From Rhynchopus euleeides (lineage: Eukaryota > Euglenozoa > Diplonemea > Diplonemida > Diplonemidae), in the NCBI GenBank assembly GCA_963210315.1, contig OY723250.1, forward strand, positions 930,001 to 994,000: DNA of 64,000 nucleotides, read 5' to 3'. A program made the translations under genes and the position numbers. Below the pieces are notes generated by a model. That model worked only from the letters and a program-made list of their open reading frames with translations, did not search any database and was not told the DNA's origin. Positions 39,723-49,769 of this stretch are shown here, piece by piece (the stretch's first letter is position 1; every line of letters starts with the position of its first letter).

Positions 39723-41003
39723 ATGTCGCAAAAAGTTCCCGGAAGTTTTGGGTGGTTCGGAGGTGCCAGCGACACGTCAGCCCTCGCGTCCGATCCAGTC
39801 GATTTTGTCAATGACAAGGTGAAGAAATACGGCCCGGTCTTCTGCGCAAAGGTTGCGTCATACGCGTGCGTCTTCACCGGGGGGTATAGGGCGACCTGCG
39901 AGCTGTTCTCAGATCATGCAAAATACCCCCCACACCTGTCCATGCTCGAGATGATCAAACGGGCTGTCGGCACACCCTTCCTGCTGACATCAGACCACCG
40001 CGCCACCTCTGAATGGCGGGCAGCGCTGCACAACGCGCTCTACGAAGGCCCTGCAGCCACATCCATGGATGACCTCCCGCCACTCCGCTCCGATGTACAG
40101 GCCGAGATGCACGCCGTCATCACCCGCACCGTCGGCAGCTGGGTCAAGGCGGGCACCCTGCCCGCCCTCTACAGCAGTGCGAAATCGCTGGGCAACGAAG
40201 TGGTCTTCACTCTCGTCCTGGGGTTGTCTCTGAAGGAGGCGGATTCGCTGGGCCTGACGCGCCTCCAGACGGAGCAGTTCCGCGGGTGCGAGGCGTTGCC
40301 CGTGGAGGTGCCCCTCATCGAGAGCGCCTTTGAGCTGGGGATCAAGGCGCGTGAGAAGCTGACAAATGTTGTCGCGCGGCGCATCAAAGAGAAGAAGCTG
40401 GGTGTGGTCGGCAGGGCCATCGTCGCCGCGAGCCCCCAGCGCGGGGCAGGCCAGGTTGCAGAGGTGCTGGCATACCTTCTGCACGGGATGATGCCCAAGG
40501 CGCTCGCGTCTGCGCTGCTCTACACCTGGCTGGAGCTGTCCCGGTCGGCGTCCCGCCAGCAGCTCTGCGGGAACCCGGTTGCGCAGAGTGCCTTCGTGCT
40601 GGAGTGCATGCGGCTGCACCCGCCTGTCGGGCTGATGGGGCGTGGCGTGTCCTGCGCAGCCCTCGCAGGGTACTCCCTGCCCGCAAAGGAGGGCGAATGG
40701 AAGGCGTGGGCGGGGATTGCTGCTGCGAACCGCGATCCCAAAGCGTACGCGTCGCCGCATGCTTTTGACCCGAGCAGGTGGACGTCTGGGGCGGCTGCGC
40801 CACCCCCCTTGACCTTTGGGCATGGCACCCGCATGTGCCCCGGTGCTGCTCTTGCTATCACGTTTGTGTCAACTGCCACGCACGTCCTTCTGGATGAGTC
40901 AAAGCACTACCCAGTGCTAAATGCCCCCCGGTCGTGCCCCGAAAAATCCCGACCGGTGAAAAGGCCGATTAATGATGTGAAGTGTTCTTTCAAGCCCCTC
41001 TGA
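39723..41003 (+). CDS. Cytochrome P450, atypical I helix, 426 aa
   Basis: Heme-thiolate enzyme. C-terminal P450 signatures are complete: K-helix ECMR (E294, R297), GIAAANRDPKAY, the PERF-like FDPSRW (348-353), and heme loop FGHGTRMCPGAA with C372 as the iron ligand. The I helix (about 246-268, AEVLAYLLHGMMPKALASAL) lacks the acid-alcohol pair: the usual (A/G)Gx(D/E)T(T/S) site reads HGMMPK. That pair delivers protons for oxygen activation, so this may be a P450 that uses peroxide or rearranges hydroperoxides (as CYP74 does), or a protein with other chemistry. There is no N-terminal membrane anchor (MSQKVPGSFGWFGGASDTSA), so it is soluble or targeted differently. It is shorter than microsomal P450s (~500). 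The ATG follows a C-run acceptor (cccccccag, AG at 39687-39688). The clan cannot be assigned by eye. Confidence 0.88.
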   Translation: MSQKVPGSFGWFGGASDTSALASDPVDFVNDKVKKYGPVFCAKVASYACVFTGGYRATCELFSDHAKYPPHLSMLEMIKRAVGTPFLLTSDHRATSEWRAALHNALYEGPAATSMDDLPPLRSDVQAEMHAVITRTVGSWVKAGTLPALYSSAKSLGNEVVFTLVLGLSLKEADSLGLTRLQTEQFRGCEALPVEVPLIESAFELGIKAREKLTNVVARRIKEKKLGVVGRAIVAASPQRGAGQVAEVLAYLLHGMMPKALASALLYTWLELSRSASRQQLCGNPVAQSAFVLECMRLHPPVGLMGRGVSCAALAGYSLPAKEGEWKAWAGIAAANRDPKAYASPHAFDPSRWTSGAAAPPPLTFGHGTRMCPGAALAITFVSTATHVLLDESKHYPVLNAPRSCPEKSRPVKRPINDVKCSFKPL

Positions 41004-41750
41004 ATAGGGTGGGTGCCACCCCCGAGCAGGGGTGGTGGTGGTGGTGATGGTGGTTCTTTTCTTTCATGGCGTTCACCCATAGGTGGAGGGGCTGCTTGCA
41101 TGTTTTTTTTGGCATGCGGCCTTCGCGCGGAAAGTGTCATTCAGTTCTGCCAACCGTGCTCTGCACACTGCCCCCTTAACCAGGGTTTATGAATGTGCGT
41201 GTGTGTGCGGAAGCAGTCAACGCATCAAACAAAGGAAGTAGTAGAGGAGTATAGGGGAAGAACTGGCGCGATACACTTTTTTCTCCACACCCCTCTGTAG
41301 ACGTAGGCTTCCAGGTGGTTCTTGCTCCAAATTTAGTCTCGAGTTAGCCTCCCCCCAACCCCACCTCCACCCTCTCCCTAACCTGCCGTTCATTCATCCA
41401 GGCACCCGGCACCACACTCCCTCCCCCCCTCCAAAATCTGCAAATGTCTGAGGACGAAGCCGAATGCCTCCCTCCCTCTCCCATCCCCCCCCCCCCCCCC
41501 CCCACCGCCCTCGTCCCTCTCTTCTCTTGAGACCCACCCAACTCGGCTGCGTCAGTTTCTCCCACATCACAGCCAATGCCACCAGGATTTGATTCACCCC
41601 CTCCCCCTACCCGCGGAACAACACTACAACACAGGCCGAGTATAGCACTGGATCTCAGACACCACCTGCAACACGACTGAAGGGAGATCATCCTTGTGCT
41701 TCCTTCTACTTCTACTTCCATTTCAACCCCCCCCCCATCATCCGCATGTG
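41004..41750. other. Intergenic; C runs and repeat G copy 4 (41679-41725)
   Basis: The 3' flank of the P450 gene has a (ggtggt)n stretch at 41030-41053, a long C run at 41488-41504, and repeat G at 41679-41725 directly before the next start. Confidence 0.6.
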
Positions 41751-43118
41751 ATGGGGGTCCAGCAAACGAAGCCGAAGAAGGAGGAGTATGTGGGGCGGCG
41801 AAGCACGGTGCAGCCTACGGGGTCGGATCTGTCAAGCCCCCAGCGCAACACGGAGGGCGGTGTCAGCATCAAAAAGACAGGGCAGGCCTCGCGTGGCGAG
41901 GTCTCCGCATCCCTCGATGAATGCCTGTCACGCCTGGGCAGCGGTGCCTGGGATCCGGATGACGAGGAGGCCGCGAAGGTGTTCATGCTGATGTCACGAA
42001 TGCCCGCAGCCACGCGCGCCAGACACACGATGCAGAGCCTGTGCGACGTCGCGACCAGCAAACCCGACGCCCTGCAGGACGCAGTGGACGCCCACCCCGC
42101 CTGCCACTCCCTGCTCCTGCCGCACGTCCTGGGCGTGGCTGCCGACAGCCACCCCGCCTTCTTCCTCTCCGCAGCCACACAGGTCGCGCTCTTCATGCGC
42201 TGCGACAAGGCTGTCCTCTTCCTGCCAGACCCCACCAACCCCAGGAAGCTCCACACCTACGCCTTGCCCCAGGGGGGCTCCAAGGCATGCCGGGTCATTG
42301 TGCCTGCGGACGCGGGTGTGCTGGGGCGTGTCGTGTCGGGGCGGGAAACTGTGCGGGCCGCCCTCCCGGAGGCAGCTAAGAAGGGATACAACAGCACCAT
42401 CGATGAGGAGGTGCGTTACGAGGCCGACGCGCTGCTCGCGGTGCCCGTCACAACCCCGCGGGGCGTGGGGGTGCTGCAGGTTGTCAGCAGGCGCGGTGTC
42501 TGGAGGGAAGCTGTGCCTGCCATGCCTGCGGCTGCATCTTCCACCTCTGTCACACCGCCCCCTGCGGCGCGCACAGCCAGCGGGTGCAGCAGCTCGGGAG
42601 CCGATAGCAGCGCCGTGCCGCCTGCAGCTGTGCAGCGCACCCCGCAGCAGGCAGACCCGCTACAGGAGAGTGGCATCTCGAAAAGAAGCCCCGATCACCT
42701 GGACCCCGACGAGGCCTGTTCCCAAGGCGACACCGGGTGTGCCCACGCCTTCGACAAAGACTCTGAAGACGGGGATGAGGGTGACGATGCGCGTTCCGCA
42801 TTCGGGCACCGCCACGCCGCAGACGCAGCGTCCGAAGGGGGCGATGAGGTGGACTCGCCCAGGCCTGTGCTGCAGAGGAGTATGTCTGAGGGGGATTGCC
42901 GGAGCGGGTCTGGCAGAGGCGCGGAAGCGGTCTGTGGGGGCGGTGTGGCAGAGGCGAAGTCCCCAGCGCATGGGGCGGCAGCGCAGCAGGGGAGGGGAAA
43001 GGAGGGGGCGCAGGAGGAGCGCGGGGCGGAGGGGCAGGCAGGGTTCTCTGCTGCGGATGAGAACCTGCTCATCGCGATTGCGACTATCTTGTCCACCGTG
43101 CTGTGGGAGAGGGGGTGA
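41751..43118 (+). CDS. GAF-domain protein with N-myristoylation motif, 455 aa
   Basis: Starting at 41751 the N-terminus is MGVQQTKPKKEE: Gly2, Thr6 and following lysines fit an N-myristoylation site, so membrane attachment is likely. Residues ~55-125 are helical (SLDECLSRLGSGAW, then EEAAKVFMLMSRMPAATRAR). Residues ~140-250 look like a GAF fold: DKAVLFLPDP, PADAGVLGRVVSGRETVRA, ALLAVPVTTPRGVGVLQVVS. A ~175-residue acidic/Ser/Gly-rich, low-complexity insertion follows. The final FSAADENLLIAIATILSTVL matches the C-terminal GAF helix (usually FTxxDexlLxxlAxqia), so the insertion splits the domain just before that helix. GAF domains bind cyclic nucleotides, tetrapyrroles or other small ligands; the ligand here is unknown. 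No catalytic PDE, kinase or cyclase domain is attached. The same frame has an earlier ATG at 41694 lying within repeat G. Confidence 0.7.
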   Translation: MGVQQTKPKKEEYVGRRSTVQPTGSDLSSPQRNTEGGVSIKKTGQASRGEVSASLDECLSRLGSGAWDPDDEEAAKVFMLMSRMPAATRARHTMQSLCDVATSKPDALQDAVDAHPACHSLLLPHVLGVAADSHPAFFLSAATQVALFMRCDKAVLFLPDPTNPRKLHTYALPQGGSKACRVIVPADAGVLGRVVSGRETVRAALPEAAKKGYNSTIDEEVRYEADALLAVPVTTPRGVGVLQVVSRRGVWREAVPAMPAAASSTSVTPPPAARTASGCSSSGADSSAVPPAAVQRTPQQADPLQESGISKRSPDHLDPDEACSQGDTGCAHAFDKDSEDGDEGDDARSAFGHRHAADAASEGGDEVDSPRPVLQRSMSEGDCRSGSGRGAEAVCGGGVAEAKSPAHGAAAQQGRGKEGAQEERGAEGQAGFSAADENLLIAIATILSTVLWERG

Positions 43119-43587
43119 GTTCTGAGGTGCGACCGCCCCCATGTATGAGTTGCGGTGTTATCCGGTCCGTTGTGTGTTGTGCTGTGGCCTGGAGTCACAG
43201 GAGGAGGGGGTGGCGTTCGTCTTTCAGTCGTGCTTTACAGTTTTCACGGTAATAAGCCATCTCCCTGCCCTTGTCAGTGATTCAGCAGGGTTCAGGCGCG
43301 GCGTGCTGCTCCTCCTCGAGCTCCTGGCGACGCAACCGCGAATCGGGAGGGGCACAAATGCATACGGCAGAGTGTGAGGGAAGGGGAGGGGGGGGGCGAC
43401 CCTCTCTCTTCCCTCCGTGGTTTCCCGCTTTCCACCCCAGGATCTCCGATTCTGTTTATCCCAATCAGAGAGAGGTATTGCACCACCCCACCCATGGCAC
43501 CGTCTTCCGATGGAGCCCGTGCGTATGTGTATGTGTGTTGATTGCCAGAGGCAGTGGAGCGATCATCAGGGGCAGATGCTCGGTGGG
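43119..43587. other. No gene seen
   Basis: 3' flank of the GAF gene. G-rich run at 43380-43400. Confidence 0.5.
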
Positions 43588-43735
43588 GGCCTTCGCTCTG
43601 TGTCAAACTGTGTCAAATTGTGTCAGTGTGTCACACAGGCGGTTTTTTTCACCTTAGGCGAAATCGGCAAAAACGCCGCCAGGCCTTCGCTCTGTGTCAC
43701 TGTGTGTCACTGACACAGAGCGAAGGTCCCGTGAC
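43588..43735. repeat. GGCCTTCGCTCTGTGTCA-ended inverted repeat
   Basis: ggccttcgctctgtgtcaaa (43588) and ggccttcgctctgtgtcact (43682) in one orientation, tgacacagagcgaaggtccc (43709) inverted, with gtgtca repeats and ttcaccttaggcg between. Same architecture as 30848-30988. The gtgtca/cacactgtgtca words recur in the minisatellite that starts 125 bp later. Confidence 0.75.
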
Positions 43736-43859
43736 ACAGGGGTGTTGGGGACAATGCAAAATTTGCGAAAAATCTCGAAAAAAAATTTCTGGCAGAGGTG
43801 AAAAAATTGGGTGCCACACAAAACTGGCTCCAAAGTGACATACTCCCACGTGGTCCTTA

Positions 43860-46199
43860 CACACTGTGTCATGCCCCCCCAGGCTTCTAACACAGTGTGT
43901 CATGCCCCCCCAGGGTTCTAGCACACTGTGTCATGCCCCCCCAGGCTTCCAGCACACTGTGTCATGCCCCCCCAGGCTTCTAACACTGTGTGTCATGCCC
44001 CCCCAGGCTTCTAACACACTGTGTCATGCCCCCCCAGGCTTCTAACACACTGTGTCATGCCCCCCCAGGCTTCTAGCACACTGTGTCATGCCCCCCCAGG
44101 CTTCTAACACACTGTGTCATGCCCCCCCAGGCTTCTAACACTGTGTCATGCCCCCCCAGGCTTCTAACACTGTGTGTCATGCCCCCCCAGGCTTCTAACA
44201 CAGTGTGTCATGCCCCCCCAGGCTTCTAACACACTGTGTCATGCCCCCCCAGGCTTCTAACACACTGTGTCATGCCCCCCCAGGCTTCTAACACACTGTG
44301 TCATGCCCCCCCAGGCTTCTAGCACACTGTGTCATGCCCCCCCAGGCTTCTAACACACTGTGTCATGCCCCCCCAGGCTTCTAACACACTGTGTCATGCC
44401 CCCCCAGGCTTCAAACACAGTGTGTCATGCCCCCCCAGGCTTCTAACACTGTGTGTCATGCCCCCCCAGGCTTCTAACACACTGTGTCATGCCCCCCCAG
44501 GCTTCTAGCACACTGTGTCATGCCCCCCCAGGCTTCTAACACACTGTGTCATGCCCCCCCAGGCTTCAAACACAGTGTGTCATGCCCCCCCAGGCTTCTA
44601 ACACTGTGTGTCATGCCCCCCCAGGCTTCCAGCACACTGTGTCATGCCCCCCCAGGCTTCTAACACAGTGTGTCATGCCCCCCCAGGCTTCTAACACTGT
44701 GTGTCATGCCCCCCCAGGCTTCTAACACACTGTGTCATGCCCCCCCAGGCTTCTAGCACACTGTGTCATGCCCCCCCAGGCTTCTAACACACTGTGTCAT
44801 GCCCCCCCAGGCTTCAAACACAGTGTGTCATGCCCCCCCAGGCTTCTAACACTGTGTGTCATGCCCCCCCAGGCTTCCAGCACACTGTGTCATGCCCCCC
44901 CAGGCTTCTAACACAGTGTGTCATGCCCCCCCAGGCTTCTAACACTGTGTGTCATGCCCTCCCAGGCTTCTAACACAGTGTGTCATGCCCCCCCAGGCTT
45001 CTAACACACTGTGTCATGCCCCCCCAGGCTTCAAACACAGTGTGTCATGCCCCCCCAGGCTTCTAACACTGTGTGTCATGCCCCCCCAGGCTTCCAGCAC
45101 ACTGTGTCATGCCCCCCCAGGCTTCTAACACAGTGTGTCATGCCCCCCCAGGCTTCTAACACTGTGTCATGCCCCCCCAGGCTTCTAACACTGTGTGTCA
45201 TGCCCCCCCAGGCTTCCAGCACACTGTGTCATGCCCCCCCAGGCTTCTAACACAGTGTGTCATGCCCCCCCAGGCTTCAAACACTGTGTGTCATGCCCCC
45301 CCAGGCTTCTAACACTGTGTGTCATGCCCCCCCAGGCTTCTAACACACTGTGTCATGCCCCCCCAGGCTTCTAGCACACTGTGTCATGCCCCCCCAGGCT
45401 TCTAGCACACTGTGTCATGCCCCCCCAGGCTTCTAACACAGTGTGTCATGCCCCCCCAGGCTTCTAACACACTGTGTCATGCCCCCCCAGGCTTCAAACA
45501 CAGTGTGTCATGCCCCCCCAGGCTTCTAACACAGTGTGTCATGCCCCCCCAGGCTTCCAGCACACTGTGTCATGCCCCCCCAGGCTTCTAACACTGTGTG
45601 TCATGCCCCCCCAGGCTTCCAGCACACTGTGTCATGCCCCCCCAGGCTTCTAACACAGTGTGTCATGCCCCCCCAGGCTTCTAACACTGTGTCATGCCCC
45701 CCCAGGCTTCTAACACAGTGTGTCATGCCCCCCCAGGCTTCTAACACACTGTGTCATGCCCCCCCAGGCTTCTAGCACACTGTGTCATGCCCCCCCAGGC
45801 TTCCAGCACACTGTGTCATGCCCCCCCAGGCTTCTAACACACTGTGTCATGCCCCCCCAGGCTTCTAACACAGTGTGTCATGCCCCCCCAGGCTTCTAAC
45901 ACTGTGTCATGCCCCCCCAGGCTTCTAACACAGTGTGTCATGCCCCCCCAGGCTTCTAACACACTGTGTCATGCCCCCCCAGGCTTCTAGCACACTGTGT
46001 CATGCCCCCCCAGGCTTCCAGCACACTGTGTCATGCCCCCCCAGGCTTCTAACACACTGTGTCATGCCCCCCCAGGCTTCAAACACAGTGTGTCATGCCC
46101 CCCCAGGCTTCTAACACAGTGTGTCATGCCCCCCCAGGCTTCCAGCACACTGTGTCATGCCCCCCCAGGCTTCTAACACACTGTGTCATGCCCCCAGGC
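43860..46199. repeat. 31-bp minisatellite, ~75 copies (2.34 kb)
   Basis: The unit is cacactgtgtcatgccccccc + aggcttctaa (31 bp). Variants are cacagtgtgt, cactgtgtgt and a shorter cactgtgt form, plus ggcttccag, ggcttctag and ggcttcaaa endings. Variant order repeats in blocks several units long, so the array grew by higher-order duplication. All coding-like translations here (CHAPPGFQHTVSCPPRLLTQ) are artefacts of the repeat. A few bases before it ends the run shortens to ccccc. Confidence 0.97.
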
Positions 46200-47130
46200 C
46201 GCCTTCCTCCCCCACTCCATCGCAGTCACTTAGTGGCTTTTCGGCGATCGCAGTACTCCGTCCCTCCCGCTGCAACCAAGTGAGGCTTCCGTCCCGTTGC
46301 CCGTCACCACCTCGAGGGAGGTATCCCGGGGTTTCGGCAGCGTCGTCCGGCCCGCCGTCGCCTCACGCCGCCGACCTCCGCCAGTTCCGCCACTCAGGAA
46401 GCACAGCTTTGACACCCGCGCCCTCGTCACACACATCTCTACCGCGCCCCTGCGCTGTGCTCCTCCGTCTCGTTCGCACCCCCTTTACCCTTCACGCCCG
46501 TGCAGCTTCTCGCCTCGAGATGCAGCAGACACCCGTGAGCAGAGAAGGGAGTGTAGCAGTCCCCCGGTTCGCCCCCGGGTACCAAAGTAAGCCCGTGCAG
46601 CCCTGTCACCAGCTTTCCGGCGTAGTCGTCGCCGGTGTCCGCTGAGGTTCCACAGGAACGGCCGGCAGACAACTTCGTGACAGGCAGCCGCCCTCGTTCC
46701 TGTGCCAGAAGTCAACAAACGCGTCGGTGATCAGCTCCCGCTCCGCGGCAGCCCTTTCGGTGACCTCGAAGGTGTGCACCAGTTCCGACTGCGCCTCGCG
46801 TTGCAGCTGCCCGCCCAACTTCTTCCCCTCCCGTCGCCCAGTCAGTGGTCGATCGCCTCCCTCTCGCGTGCCGCCAGCTTTGGGCCACACCCCGCTCGGC
46901 CCGCCTCGGCAGTTGTTGTCCCCAGTACGCGCGCCTCCCGGGTCGGGTTCGCGCCCACCCCCGCACGGGCGGCTCTCCGTGGGGGAGAGGCCCACCCTTT
47001 ACCAGCCCCCTTGCGCATCGTTTTTTGAGCGCACGGGAACGCGCAGCACCCCCTGGCCATCGGCCAGTCGTCACCCCCCCGGCGCCCCACCGCCCCCCGC
47101 GTCCAGCGCAGGACAGCACATCCCCTGCTG
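46200..47130 (-). pseudogene. Minus-strand coding-like region, broken, unknown
   Basis: The minus frame from about 46995 to 46606 contains a helical, protein-like stretch (EAQSELVHTFEVTERAAAER then ELITDAFVDFWHRN). Further down, other minus frames look coding in pieces (KLVTGLHGLTLVPGG; TSLEVVTGNGTEASLG). No single open frame joins them and no domain is recognised. It may belong with the minus-strand remnants at 48.9-50.1 kb. Confidence 0.3.
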
Positions 47131-47139
47131 ACACTTTTG

Positions 47140-47222
47140 CGCGGGGGGCCGCGCGAAGCGCGGCCCCGCGACCCCACCCCCACCCCGCGCGAAGCGCGGG
47201 GTGGGGGTGGGGTCGCGGGGCT
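47140..47222. repeat. Two tandem GC hairpins with GCGAAGC tips
   Basis: ggccgcgcGAAgcgcggcc (47148-47166) is followed by a hairpin with arms gcgaccccacccccaccccg + cgc and the exact complement around GAA (47169-47217, 23 bp per arm). Both tips read gcgaagc. Confidence 0.9.
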
Positions 47223-47282
47223 GGGGGCATAGCTCTCAGTGGGCCCGTGGATGGTGTGGATGCATCCATGCATGCATCCACG

Positions 47283-48060
47283 GCATCCAGGGATGCCCGA
47301 AAATGTCAAAAAATGGATTTTCGATTTGACACAGGAAAATCGCTGGAAACCCCAAAAATCGACCAAAAAACGTCGGAAAACCGATTTTTGGGCCCATTTT
47401 TCACCCAGAAACACGTTTTTGGGCCTCTGTGAAAAATCGATTTTTTGGTAAAACACACCCCGTGTGGTAGAGAAAATACGGCAAGAGTCTCGGTGGGTCG
47501 GAAGAGCAGATGGTTCCCGCAACAGCTCCCGGGGAGCGGCGGGTATTTCGCATAGGATGCCGGATGTGTGAACACGTTTGTGCGGTTTGCCCTGTGTTGT
47601 GTGAACATATGTGTATGTGTGTGTGTATGCTCCACCCAACCCGACACATTTTCTGTACTTCAGACAGGTAAGGTCACTCGACACGCGGGGGGGGGGGGGG
47701 GGTTTGTTGTGTGTTTTTTCTGCCAGCCGACATCACTAGCGCCAGCGAGAAAAAAAACGCGTGACGAGTGACGGGTTGAGGTGGAAGCGATCAATGCAAA
47801 AATCATCTGAAAGGAAGACTCGAGAGACTGCTGCTGTATTTTGGGAATTTTCGCGATTTTGACCAACTACTCGCCCAGCCAAATTCGATTTTTGGCTGAA
47901 AATTGCAGGGAAATGCAACAAATCAACGAATTAAGCCGTTTTAACCCCTTTCGTGGACTTTTTGGTTTCAGAAGGGTTTTAGGGGTGTCCATACCGGCCC
48001 TTGGCACATTTCCTTGAAATTTCATCCTCTGCAGGCAAACCGGGTATGGATGCCTGCATG
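47283..48060. repeat. Repeat family A, copy 3, split by a ~390-bp insertion
   Basis: The 5' part (47283-47450, catttttcacccagaaacac, gtttttgggcctctgtgaaa) and 3' part (47843-48060, aactactcgcccagcc, gccgttttaacccctttcgt, ggggtgtccataccggccct) are contiguous in copy 1. The interval 47450-47843 has no similarity to repeat A and includes a (gt)n run at 47605-47625 and a 19-G run at 47684-47702. Confidence 0.7.
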
Positions 48061-48310
48061 CATGCATGCATTCATCCATGCATGCATGGATGTGTGCATG
48101 CATGCATGCATGCATCCATCCATCCATCCAGCCATCCATCCATCCATGCAGGCATGCCTGCATGGATGCATGGATGCACACATCCATGCATGCAGGCATA
48201 CAGGCATTCATTCACTGCAGGCAGGCCTGCATGCAGGGCTTCGGAGCTCCAGCCTGTGTGTGGATGCATCCACAAAAGTTGTGGATGCATGCGCTGCATG
48301 CACGGGAAAT
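48045..48310. repeat. CATGCATC/CATGCAGG short tandem repeats
   Basis: Irregular array of tgcatgcatgcattcatcca, catccatccatcc and gcaggcatacaggcattc words following directly from the ggtatggatgc end of repeat A. Confidence 0.9.
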
Positions 48311-48556
48311 ACTGAGAGCTATGCTGGGGGTGGGGGTGGGGGTTTAACCTTATCTTCCTTGGGGGTGCAGGACCTCCCCCAGGATTGACGAGTTGGGGGT
48401 ATAGCTTGGCGGACGATGACGTGGTATCGACAGCGGCTTGCCCCCGCCCTGAAATAGGCGCGTGAACTCTTGCGTCACTTCGCACAGTGTGCATCATGTT
48501 CAAATGACACGCAGGAGCCAGTAGGCTGCCTTTCAAACGGGGTGCCTGTCCCTGCT
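48311..48556. other. No gene seen
   Basis: (ggtggg)-like run at 48326-48342, otherwise unassigned. Confidence 0.4.
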
Positions 48557-48838
48557 GGACAGGGGGGTCTGGGGGGCGGAGCCCCCCAGCCGCCGGAGGC
48601 CATGGGAGTGAACATTTATTCCTGGTGGGCGCGGTTACTCACGGCATGGTCCCTCGGGGCCAGGCTGCGATGCCAGCACGCTAACCCAAATTGAAAAACG
48701 GCGGGCGCAGATTCCGTGTGAATTGGGCTGCATCCTGGGTAGCCCGGACCCTACCCGATGTGACGATAAATTGTCCCGCAAGGACATGCCACAGGGGGGT
48801 CGAGCCCCCCAGCCGCCGTAGTGAACGTCTGTTCACAG
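48557..48838 (-). repeat. Repeat family D, two minus-strand copies
   Basis: 48557-48620 is full (ggggggtctggggggcggag, ccccccagccgccggaggcc). 48784-48838 is shortened through the hairpin. The pair is about 230 bp apart, similar to the 150-175-bp spacing of the pairs at 2.6 and 12.1 kb. Confidence 0.8.
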
Positions 48839-48899
48839 GTTGACATGATTCATGCCATGCCAAGCCCCTGACCAAATTCGGTGGGTCGTTGGGTCGATT

Positions 48900-49625
48900 G
48901 TTACGAAGAGCCCTGCCACCCACGTGTGCAGGACACGCCCGCCCGACATGTGCATTGTACAGCACCACACCAACTTCCCGTACGGATTTGTCTGCAAGCC
49001 ATCCCCGACCCAAATGCCTCCTGTCTCACCGAGTCTGGAAATGCTGCCGCACACACTGCCACACCTGAACCCTGCAGGGGCTGCCTGCCGTTGGGTGGCT
49101 CGACGATCCGGCACAGGTCCTCCTGCAGCCACCTGATGCGCTCTTGCTTCGCAGAACTCGCCATCGTCACGCTTCTCCCTGACGCAGGCCTCCGCGAGCT
49201 GCTTCACCAGCTCCGCCTCCTCCGCGTCCCCCCGATGCAGCGACTGCGCGCGCTGGAGGGGGGCCCCGGATGGGAGGGCTAGGCGGTGCCGCATGGCTAC
49301 ACCTCGTGCAGGCTGCTGGATCGACGCCGCGGTCCCTGCAGCCGGATCGTCGCAAACCCCAGAGCTTGTGCGGCCAGGTGCAGGGCTGCGACCTGTCTCG
49401 ACCCGCATCTCCGCCCAGGCCCGCCCAGTCCCGTAGCTCACGTGTTTCATCGCCTCGGGGATGAACCCCTCCGGAACTGGGTTCGTCCCCAGCCGTACGG
49501 CCTTGTCATACAGCGCCCGTCTCCTGTATCGCTTTCATGAGCCGCTCGCGAGGGGGTGAAGGTGTAGCGCCCCTCGACGGGGTGCTGGAGGATGGCCCTC
49601 AGGTCATCGGGCTCATCGCGGTGGT
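48900..49625 (-). pseudogene. Minus-strand gene remnant with frameshifts, unknown
   Basis: Reading the minus strand downward from ~49610: DDLRAILQHPVEGRYTFTPS, then after a shift RERLMKAIQETGALYDKAVR and LGTNPVPEGFIPEAMKHVSY + GTGRAWAEMRVE, then another frame with AEEAELVKQLAEACVREKR, then another with ASSAKQERIRWLQEDLCRIV. These are convincing protein segments in conserved order but different frames, so this is a decayed gene (or exons whose splice sites I cannot see). No family recognised. Confidence 0.45.
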
Positions 49626-49700
49626 ATTGACAACTTGAGGCCCCCTGTGGTTAAGCCCCCCCTTGCCAGACCCCCCAGGGGGGGCTTAAACACGGGGGAT
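49625..49700. repeat. TTAAGCCCCCCC hairpin
   Basis: ttaagccccccc (49650) pairs with gggggggcttaa (49678) around a ttgccagaccccccag loop containing the D-family word agacccccca. Confidence 0.75.
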
Positions 49701-49769
49701 CCCAGGTAATAGCGTTTTCCTCGCTGCCTCCCGTGGGGTCTCGACAGCACTAGACATTTCGGCGCAGGT

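Noticed and set aside
43860-46645. Several 70-170-aa ORFs with CHAPPGFQHT repeats
   Set aside because: They are readings of the 31-bp minisatellite. Unit length is not a multiple of three and starts occur in every frame.
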